Position numbers and translations under genes: made by a program | NCBI GenBank assembly: GCA_905233405.1 | Contig: CAJOEG010000108.1 | Location: 1 to 7,963 of the forward strand | Length of the DNA: 7,963 nt | DNA from: an uncultured Bacteroidales bacterium | Lineage (GTDB): Bacteria > Bacteroidota > Bacteroidia > Bacteroidales > ML635J-15 | Direction of reading: 5' to 3' | In this document: one piece after another, positions 1 to 5,108 of the stretch | Layout: each line of letters begins with the position of its first letter | Position numbering within the stretch: the first letter of the stretch is position 1 | The notes under the pieces: generated by a model | The model's input: the letters and a program-made list of their open reading frames with translations, nothing else | What the model was told of the DNA's origin: nothing | The model's database searches: none

Positions 1-309
1 GCCCAATATAGCGGCACCTACCACGTACTCGGCGGCGTAATCTCCCCAATGGACGGCATAAGCCCATCCGACCTACACATTGCCGACCTAGTAGAAAGAG
101 CCTCTTCGGGCGAAATAAGTGAAATTATCCTCGCACTGCCTACTACAATGGAAGGAGAAACAACAAACTACTACATAAACAAGAAATTACAACATACAGG
201 CGTAAAAGTAACCGTAATAGCAAAGGGAATCGCCGTTGGCGAAGAACTGCAATACACCGACGAGATAACCCTTTCACAAGCAATCAAAAACCGTAAACCT
301 TTCGAATAG
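1..309 (+). CDS. recR: Recombination mediator protein RecR, C-terminal part (5' end outside window)
   Basis: RecR works with RecF/RecO to load RecA onto SSB-coated single-stranded DNA at gaps and stalled forks, in the cytoplasm. The reading frame is open from base 1 and ends at TAG 307-309. It shows 102 residues, about half of the roughly 200-aa family length, so the N-terminal helix-hairpin-helix and zinc finger lie off the left edge. Visible residues 6-24 carry the Toprim signature of RecR (G-T-YHVLGG-ISP-DGI-P-DL). Residues 46-58 carry the 'LALPTTMEGETT' segment, matching the LAT-PT-EGE-T block of the family. The end holds 'AKGIAVGEELQYTDEITLSQAIKNRKPFE', written in the family as A-G-PVG-L-Y-D--TL--A---R. 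The internal ATG at 49 lies inside the Toprim motif and is not the start. The assignment is by motif recognition and is strong. Its operon partners upstream are not visible. Confidence 0.95.
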   Translation, partial: AQYSGTYHVLGGVISPMDGISPSDLHIADLVERASSGEISEIILALPTTMEGETTNYYINKKLQHTGVKVTVIAKGIAVGEELQYTDEITLSQAIKNRKPFE

Positions 310-333
310 CGGACGGCTGAACGCCCTACGTAC

Positions 334-353
334 AGACGCAATTCATTGCGTCT
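334..353. repeat. Perfect 9-bp palindrome downstream of recR
   Basis: Arms AGACGCAAT (334-342) and ATTGCGTCT (345-353) are exact reverse complements separated by TC. As RNA this would fold as an 8-bp stem with a TTCA loop. It starts 25 bp after the recR stop and is not followed by a T-run, so it is a poor intrinsic terminator on the + strand. It resembles short REP-like palindromes scattered between genes in many bacterial genomes; that is inference, because one copy cannot show dispersal. The rest of the gap (310-437) holds no gene I can support. Confidence 0.6.
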
Positions 354-437
354 CATAATACAAACACACCATAATTCGCCTCTGTAACATTTTCTCATTT
401 TTTTCACAAAACGCATTCCGATTTCCAAATTAAATTT

Positions 438-445
438 TATCTTTG
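438..445 (+). promoter_or_regulatory. Putative Bacteroidetes -7 promoter box before the PKD protein gene
   Basis: TATCTTTG fits TAnnTTTG, the -7 consensus used by the Bacteroidetes primary sigma factor. A matching -33 TTTG is weak at best: ATTCCG near 415-420 is the nearest candidate. The surroundings are strongly AT-rich. The expected transcription start is a few bases after 445, which gives a leader of about 30-35 nt to the ATG at 486. It would drive the PKD gene and, through the tight spacing, rnhA and the oxidoreductase gene. Its position also argues against translation starting at TTG 450. Confidence 0.55.
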
Positions 446-485
446 CAGTTTGATATTTTATTTTTGCTTACAAAATTTTGTAAAA

Positions 486-2468
486 ATGAGAAACATACTG
501 AAAATCATCGCAATACTGACACTTATAGTGCTATCGTATAATGCCTTTTCACAAAAGGACAACAGCAGGGCTGGTCTTGATGCACAATTTCTCGTTTCAT
601 CACAGGAAATCACCGCAGGCGAATGCGTATATTTCACAGATATGACAACAGGCAACCCTACGCACTGGCAATGGACATTCGAAGGAGCACAAACTCCGAC
701 TTCAAACGAACAACACCCGCAAAACATCTGCTACTACCACCCCGGTGTATATTCTGTAATACTTGAAGTGCAGAACGGAGCAATGGTCAACACAGAAATC
801 GTTACCGAATGTGTCACAGTGCTTCCCAACACCGAAACGCCAATCGCCGACTTCACGGCCAACTACACTACAATTCCAGCCAACAGCATTGTGCAGTTCA
901 CAAGCATATCGCAAAACGGACCTTTCGCAACATACCAATGGACATTTGAAGGCGGAATGCCATCAACATCAATGTCCGAACGTCCTACGCCCATAACTTA
1001 TCCGCATGTAGGCATATACAATGTAGAGCTTACCGTAACCGATATGAACGGCAACAGCGACACCGAAACTAAAGAATTCTATATCAACGTAGTGCCAGAA
1101 GCGACAATACCGCCAGAAGCCAACTTCATGGCCGACAGGACATACATTGAACCTGGCGATGCAATCAATTTCACAGATAGAAGCTCTGGAAACCCGTATA
1201 TTTGGCACTGGTTCTTCGAAGGTGCTGTTCCAACGACATCAAATGCAAAAAATCCTACGGGCATAATCTTCCCGATGCCAGGCACATACGATGTAGAGCT
1301 TGTAATCGAAAGCAATATGGGCATCGATACCCTGCGTCGTGAAAACTACATAACAGTTGCGGAAACTGACCCCTGCGTAGCAATACCAGAAGCCGACTTC
1401 ACTGCTTATCCAAGACTTATAACTTCAGGTACAAGAGTTTATTTTGAAGACCGTTCAACCAATAATCCATCTGCTTGGTCTTGGGAATTTGAAGGAGGAT
1501 ACCCACACACAGCGGCTACCGCTAACATTATCAACGGAATCGAGTACAACGCAGCAGGATTCTACGATGTTTTCCACTCTGTTTCAAACGAATGCGGTGT
1601 AACAACCATCACAAAGGAAGACTACATTATGGTATTCTCAGGTCCTGTGCCAATGTACTGTGACACAATAACCAATATCCGTCCCAACGAAATTCCTACA
1701 AGTCCACAAGTAACAGGCTCTTGGGGATACATAGGTGGACACAACGGACAAAGAGTAAAAGTTTATGCCGACAAATTCAACCAACACTCATTCGAGCAAA
1801 TAGAAGCATTGATTGTTCCCGTATATAAGTCGAATGCCAACTCTTACAGCTCCTATGTAACTTTCTATATATGGGACGGCAATACACAGTTCCCCGAAAC
1901 TGTATTAGCCGAAAAAAGAGTCAACTTGCGCGACATTCCAGAAAACTACAATTATTCAGTCGAATTTGACGACCCTGTACAAGTTAACGGTCCGTTCTTC
2001 GCAGGATACAAGATCAATTACAGTGGTACCAATTCAAACGGCACCGGCGACTGGTTTGTTGTCAGCGTCGCACCAAACAGAAGCGGTTCTGGTTCCAACA
2101 CCTTGTATGTCAAAACCGATGATGCCTGGTACACTGCATACGAAAAATTCGCCATCAGAACATCAACAGCAATTCGTCCTGTTTCCTGCATAACCGACAT
2201 CGAGGACTATGCCGCCGAACACGAAATCAGCATTTACCCCAACCCGGCCAGCAGCATCGTAAACATCGACCTCGGCTCTGTTGAATACGGCAAGGACATC
2301 ACAGTTGACATCTACGATATGCTCGGCAGGAATGTTGCTTCGCAAAACCACAACAGCAGCGAAGGTAGCATAGAACTGAATGTCAGCAGTTTCAGCGAAG
2401 GCCTGTACTTTGTAAGAATGAACATCGACGGACACAACGTAACCGAAAAGGTTCTAATTTCGAGGTAA
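486..2468 (+). CDS. Secreted PKD-repeat protein with T9SS type A sorting domain
   Basis: This is a 660-aa protein from ATG 486. Residues 1-23 form a signal peptide: basic MRNILK, a hydrophobic core, then NAFSQ. Four PKD-type Ig-like repeats follow at about 33-114, 120-204, 212-293 and 302-385. Each carries a W-x-W/F-x-FEG motif and a PG-Y-V-L-like strand; FEG replaces the classical FGDG. About 388-568 is a further beta-rich stretch that I do not recognise. The last about 80 residues, from ISIYPNPASS (581), are a T9SS type A C-terminal sorting domain (D-YDMLGR, F-EGLYFVRM, TEKVLISR end). The protein is therefore expected to cross the inner membrane by Sec and the outer membrane by T9SS, ending on the surface or outside. 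PKD repeats usually serve as spacers or in protein or glycan binding, and no catalytic domain is evident. The frame stays open back to TTG 450, but the signal peptide fits ATG 486 and the -7 box at 438-445 leaves no leader for 450. The substrate or partner is unknown. Confidence 0.9.
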   Translation: MRNILKIIAILTLIVLSYNAFSQKDNSRAGLDAQFLVSSQEITAGECVYFTDMTTGNPTHWQWTFEGAQTPTSNEQHPQNICYYHPGVYSVILEVQNGAMVNTEIVTECVTVLPNTETPIADFTANYTTIPANSIVQFTSISQNGPFATYQWTFEGGMPSTSMSERPTPITYPHVGIYNVELTVTDMNGNSDTETKEFYINVVPEATIPPEANFMADRTYIEPGDAINFTDRSSGNPYIWHWFFEGAVPTTSNAKNPTGIIFPMPGTYDVELVIESNMGIDTLRRENYITVAETDPCVAIPEADFTAYPRLITSGTRVYFEDRSTNNPSAWSWEFEGGYPHTAATANIINGIEYNAAGFYDVFHSVSNECGVTTITKEDYIMVFSGPVPMYCDTITNIRPNEIPTSPQVTGSWGYIGGHNGQRVKVYADKFNQHSFEQIEALIVPVYKSNANSYSSYVTFYIWDGNTQFPETVLAEKRVNLRDIPENYNYSVEFDDPVQVNGPFFAGYKINYSGTNSNGTGDWFVVSVAPNRSGSGSNTLYVKTDDAWYTAYEKFAIRTSTAIRPVSCITDIEDYAAEHEISIYPNPASSIVNIDLGSVEYGKDITVDIYDMLGRNVASQNHNSSEGSIELNVSSFSEGLYFVRMNIDGHNVTEKVLISR

Positions 2469-2975
2469 ATGGCTGAAGAAAAGACGACTCCCAAGCCACC
2501 TGTAATTACAATATATACCGATGGCTCGTCGCGAGGCAATCCTGGACCTGGAGGTTTTGGCATTGTGCTTATGAGCGGACAATACCGCAAGGATGTCGCC
2601 TGCGGATTCCGCCGTACCACCAACAACAGAATGGAACTGCTCGGAGTAATAACAGCCCTTGAAATGCTGAAGATTCCAAATTCAGATGTAACAATCTACA
2701 CCGACTCAAAATATGTTGCCGACGCAATAAACCAAAAATGGCTCTACGGCTGGATAAAGAAAGGGTTCAACAAAGTCAAGAATCCCGACCTATGGTCAAG
2801 GTTTGTCCGTATTTACAAACAGCACAACGTAAAGTTCGTCTGGGTAAAAGGTCACGCCGACAATCCATACAACAACCGTTGCGACCAGTTGGCAGTAGCC
2901 GCCGCCACAGGTACAAACCTGCTAGTAGATGATTATTTCGAGGCAAGCGAAACCGACAACACCTTGCAATTATAA
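2469..2975 (+). CDS. rnhA: Ribonuclease HI
   Basis: This 168-aa cytoplasmic endonuclease cuts the RNA strand of RNA-DNA hybrids, removing R-loops and primers with two-metal-ion catalysis. All catalytic carboxylates are visible: D18 in YTDGSSRGNPGPGG, E56 in NNRMELLG, D79 in YTDSKYV and D139 in NNRCDQLA. The mobile histidine H129 is in WVKGHADNP. The basic handle region (about 90-110, WLYGWIKKGFNKVKNPDLW) is present but a few residues shorter than in the E. coli enzyme. There is no N-terminal hybrid-binding (viroplasmin-like) domain, so it is the short bacterial type. A tail of about 20 residues follows the conserved core. The ATG directly abuts the TAA of the PKD gene, and the next gene starts 2 bp after the stop, so the three are probably co-transcribed. 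Pairing with a secreted protein is likely positional rather than functional. Confidence 0.96.
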   Translation: MAEEKTTPKPPVITIYTDGSSRGNPGPGGFGIVLMSGQYRKDVACGFRRTTNNRMELLGVITALEMLKIPNSDVTIYTDSKYVADAINQKWLYGWIKKGFNKVKNPDLWSRFVRIYKQHNVKFVWVKGHADNPYNNRCDQLAVAAATGTNLLVDDYFEASETDNTLQL

Positions 2976-2977
2976 AA

Positions 2978-3916
2978 ATGCAAACACTCTGCGACATACT
3001 GCATATCGAACATCCCATAATAATGGCACCGATGTTTCTCGTCAGCAACGAGGAAATGGTTGTCGCAGCACTCGAATGCGGAATTACCGCAGCAATTCCA
3101 GCCGCCAACTACCGCAAAAAAGGAGAACTTGCCAACGCAATAGCCAATATCAAGGGAAAAACCGACAAGCCTTTCGGAATAAACCTTGTGGTAAACAAGT
3201 CGAACACTCGCTACAAGCAGCAGCTTGAAGAAATCATCGAGGCGAAACCAGCATTCATAATCACCTCGCTCGGCAGTCCAAGACAAGCAATAGAAATTGC
3301 CCACGCAAACGGAATCAAGGTTTTCTGCGATGTGGTTGACTTGAAGTTCGCCCAGAAAGTCGAGAGCCTTGGTGCAGATGCAATTATTGCAGTCAACTCG
3401 TTGGCTGGCGGACATTCTGGAATGCTCTCTCCCGACGAACTTATGCCACAACTAACTGCAAATTGCCACATACCTATAATATATGCAGGCGGCATAGCCC
3501 GAAAGCAGGATGTTGACAAGGCAATCAGAATGGGCGCGGCAGGAGTTTCGGTAGGCACAATATTCATCGCCAGCAACGAATGCAAGGTTTCGGACGAGTA
3601 CAAGAAGGCAGTCGTCGAATACGGAGCCAAGGACATTGTAATGACACGCAAACTTTCGGGCAGTCCCACTGCCGTTATAAACACCCCATACCTGCAACAG
3701 ATTGGCAACAAGCCCAACATCTGGGAACGTTTGATAAACAACAATTCTGTGCTAAAAAAGTTTGCCAAGTCGGTAATGATGAAGGCAGGAATGAAAAAAC
3801 TTTACGACTCGGCATTCAAAGCAACCTACAAGACCGTATGGTGCGCAGGTGTTGCTATAGAGCATGTTCATAGCATCAGACCAATAAAGGAAATAATTGC
3901 TGGGCTTACGGAATAG
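2978..3916 (+). CDS. Nitronate monooxygenase / FabK-like FMN-dependent oxidoreductase
   Basis: This 312-aa protein belongs to the nitronate monooxygenase (2-nitropropane dioxygenase) family of FMN TIM barrels, which also includes FabK enoyl-ACP reductases. Family marks are the N-terminal HPIIMAPM strand (12-19), GINLVV (67-72), the active-site loop SLAGGHSG (141-148) with the candidate catalytic H146, and the FMN-phosphate strands AGGIARKQDVDKAIRMGAAG (170-189) and VGTIF (192-196). The C-terminal CAG-AIEHVHSIRPIKEII segment also looks typical of this group. The likely reaction is oxidation of alkyl nitronates, protecting against toxins such as propionate-3-nitronate. A reductase role on acyl or other substrates cannot be excluded from motifs, so no symbol is given. 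The length is on the short side of normal and intact. It is cytoplasmic, with no signal peptide. It is the last gene of the tight + strand cluster; its TAG lies 8 bp before the large inverted repeat. Confidence 0.85.
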   Translation: MQTLCDILHIEHPIIMAPMFLVSNEEMVVAALECGITAAIPAANYRKKGELANAIANIKGKTDKPFGINLVVNKSNTRYKQQLEEIIEAKPAFIITSLGSPRQAIEIAHANGIKVFCDVVDLKFAQKVESLGADAIIAVNSLAGGHSGMLSPDELMPQLTANCHIPIIYAGGIARKQDVDKAIRMGAAGVSVGTIFIASNECKVSDEYKKAVVEYGAKDIVMTRKLSGSPTAVINTPYLQQIGNKPNIWERLINNNSVLKKFAKSVMMKAGMKKLYDSAFKATYKTVWCAGVAIEHVHSIRPIKEIIAGLTE

Positions 3917-3924
3917 TGACTATA

Positions 3925-4087
3925 CACGGCTCTTTCATTTGGACCATATTGTTATTTGTGATACAAATAATTAGCATCTGAATAAATCCGCTGGCTGAGC
4001 TTGTCGAAGTCAAGGTAACGAAATGATATAATGCTACTAACCTTACCCTTCGACAGGCTCAGGGGGCGGTTAAATGAAAGAGCCGTG
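3925..4087. repeat. 163-bp intergenic element bounded by perfect 16-bp inverted repeats
   Basis: The arms CACGGCTCTTTCATTT (3925-3940) and AAATGAAAGAGCCGTG (4072-4087) are exact reverse complements. They enclose 131 bp that contains a second inverted repeat (3995-4009 with 4048-4062) and a small AT-rich hairpin, TTATTTGT (3952-3959) with ACAAATAA (3963-3970). The element begins 8 bp after the oxidoreductase stop and ends about 50 bp before the cdaA promoter-like box. I see no open frame of interest in it and no flanking target-site duplication. It could be a foldback or MITE-like element, a compound REP-type repeat, or a structured 3' UTR ending the upstream transcript. The structure is read directly from the sequence; the role is unknown. 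Confidence 0.75.
3995..4062. repeat. Inner inverted repeat, REP-like (CTGAGCTTGTCGAAG / CTTCGACAGGCTCAG)
   Basis: The 15-bp arms at 3995-4009 and 4048-4062 are complementary except at one position, which becomes a G-U pair in RNA. After a small internal loop a further 5 bp pair, AAGGT (4012-4016) with ACCTT (4040-4044), leaving a terminal loop of about 23 nt. The arm sequence resembles a short motif that, from memory, recurs between genes in many bacterial genomes, so it is probably an interspersed repeat. It sits inside the outer 16-bp repeat, off-centre: 54 bp separate the arms on the left and 9 bp on the right. Confidence 0.7.
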
Positions 4088-4103
4088 CGGAATAATCAAA
4101 AAT

Positions 4104-4131
4104 CGTAAATCGTACTTCGTAAATCGTAAAT
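4104..4131. repeat. Four tandem 7-bp units (CGTAAAT) just upstream of the cdaA promoter box
   Basis: The units are CGTAAAT (4104-4110), CGTACTT (4111-4117), CGTAAAT (4118-4124) and CGTAAAT (4125-4131); only the second differs, at two bases. The array ends 6 bp before the TACTTTTG box at 4138. Together with the box it covers where the -33 element should lie. The variant unit supplies TTCG (4116-4119), one mismatch from TTTG, 18 bp upstream of the -7 box. A gain or loss of a unit would change what lies at -33; that regulatory idea is inference. Confidence 0.7.
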
Positions 4132-4137
4132 ATTTTT

Positions 4138-4145
4138 TACTTTTG
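4138..4145 (+). promoter_or_regulatory. cdaA: Putative Bacteroidetes -7 promoter box before cdaA
   Basis: TACTTTTG matches TAnnTTTG exactly. Transcription would start a few bases downstream, leaving a very short leader of roughly 10-20 nt before the GTG 4163 or TTG 4169 start. A -33 candidate (TTCG, 4116-4119) falls in the variant 7-bp repeat unit. The box supports cdaA having its own promoter, separate from the upstream cluster. Confidence 0.55.
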
Positions 4146-4162
4146 CGCTAAATTATAATAAG

Positions 4163-4996
4163 GTGCTGTTGTCGCTGATACATATTACAGTAATTGACAT
4201 AATCGACATTCTCATTGTCGCCTTCCTGATGTACAAACTATACCAATTAATAAAAGGCACTGCAGCTATCAAGATTTTCTTTGGGATAGCAATCGTATAT
4301 CTAGTATGGCTAGTAGTGAGAGCCCTGAAGATGGAGCTTGTCGAAACAATAATGGGACAAGTCATCGGTGTTGGCGTAATTGCACTTATTGTGGTATTCC
4401 AGCAAGAAGTCAGACAATTTCTGCTAATGCTTGGCGACAAATATTTCAAGCGCGGTCTGCTACTCGGGAAAGTGAAGCTACGCGACGATTTTTCACACGA
4501 TGGAGTGAAATGCATAGTGCAGGCCTGTATGGAAATGTCGGAAAGCAAAACAGGCGCTCTTATAGTAATAACTCGCGAAACATCGCTACAGACAATAATA
4601 CAAACTGGCGAAACTGTAAACGCCGACATCAACACACAACTAATCAAGGCAATATTCTACAAAAACGCTCCGCTGCACGACGGTGCAATGATAATAGAGA
4701 AAAACAGGATTGTGGCCGCAAAGTGCATATTGCCAGTTTCGCAAAACCCCAATCTGCCAAACGAATATGGCTTGCGTCACCGCTCAGGACTTGGAATTTC
4801 CGAAACGTCCGACGCGTTGGTAATAATAGTGTCGGAACAGTCGGGCAACATATCCATTGCACAGAACGGACAAATCCATAAGGCCACTGAAAGCGAATAC
4901 CTAAGAAAAACAATCCTCGCTTACCTCCGCAAGAAATCCGACAGTAAAAAGGAACACAAGGCGGAGAAGGAAGCCAACAAGACAGTTGAAGATTAA
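4163..4996 (+). CDS. cdaA: Diadenylate cyclase, membrane-bound CdaA type
   Basis: The enzyme condenses two ATP into cyclic di-AMP, a second messenger usually tied to potassium and osmotic balance and to cell-wall homeostasis. The 277-aa product has three hydrophobic membrane segments (about 10-29, 34-52 and 64-80). A linker beginning QQEVRQFLLMLGDKYF follows, then the DAC (DisA_N) domain from about 105 to 240. Its active-site motifs are intact: DGA at 173-175 (NAPLHDGAMI) and RHR at 205-207 (YGLRHRSGLG). The C-terminus is a charged Lys/Glu tail. There is no ATG at a suitable place: the first in-frame ATG (4229) would remove most of the first membrane helix. The start is therefore GTG 4163 or TTG 4169, with AAGG at 4160-4163 better spaced for the latter. 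Neither cdaR/glmM (Firmicutes context) nor folP (a neighbour I recall in Bacteroidetes) is adjacent; the gene seems monocistronic. Confidence 0.93.
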   Translation: MLLSLIHITVIDIIDILIVAFLMYKLYQLIKGTAAIKIFFGIAIVYLVWLVVRALKMELVETIMGQVIGVGVIALIVVFQQEVRQFLLMLGDKYFKRGLLLGKVKLRDDFSHDGVKCIVQACMEMSESKTGALIVITRETSLQTIIQTGETVNADINTQLIKAIFYKNAPLHDGAMIIEKNRIVAAKCILPVSQNPNLPNEYGLRHRSGLGISETSDALVIIVSEQSGNISIAQNGQIHKATESEYLRKTILAYLRKKSDSKKEHKAEKEANKTVED

Positions 4997-5038
4997 CTTA
5001 CGCGGAACTAAAGGTTGAATACTCGAAAATGTACAGGT

Positions 5039-5103
5039 TTTTAGGCTTGAAGGCTCAAAGGCTCGAAGGCTTGAAGCCATTTTTGACTTTTAGCCTTTTA
5101 GCC
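5039..5103. terminator. 8-bp tandem repeat array that can fold as a bidirectional terminator between convergent genes
   Basis: Reading in 8s gives TTTTAGGC, TTGAAGGC, TCAAAGGC, TCGAAGGC and TTGAAGCC (5039-5078). A 9-bp spacer follows, then TTTTAGCC twice (5088-5103). GGCTCAAAGGCT (5052-5063) pairs with AGCCTTTTAGCC (5092-5103) with one mismatch. A small GGCT/AGCC hairpin (5068-5078) lies inside the loop. The region lies between the stops of cdaA (+) and the secreted protein gene (-), where transcripts converge. It is followed by T-rich sequence on the + side (5127-5133) and on the - side by a T-run just past the array. The repeat structure is direct; the terminator role is inferred. Confidence 0.5.
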
Positions 5104-5108
5104 CCATA

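Noticed and set aside
450..485. N-terminal extension of the PKD protein to TTG 450
   Set aside because: The promoter-like box ends at 445, so the transcript would start at about this point; the signal peptide begins properly at ATG 486.
3211..3768. 185-codon - strand open frame opposite the oxidoreductase
   Set aside because: Antisense to conserved FMN-binding motifs; no start context and no motif.
3925..4087. Phase-variable invertible promoter
   Set aside because: The segment inside the 16-bp repeats has no TAnnTTTG box on either strand, the cdaA box lies outside it, and no invertase gene is visible; kept only as a minor alternative.
4104..4131. CRISPR array
   Set aside because: 7-bp units with no spacers; a simple tandem repeat.
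4153..4647. 164-codon - strand open frame opposite cdaA
   Set aside because: Antisense shadow of the conserved cdaA frame; Ser/Thr/Ile-rich product without family features.
4306..4881. 191-codon + strand open frame inside cdaA
   Set aside because: It lies wholly within the well-supported diadenylate cyclase in another frame, and its product has no recognisable motif.
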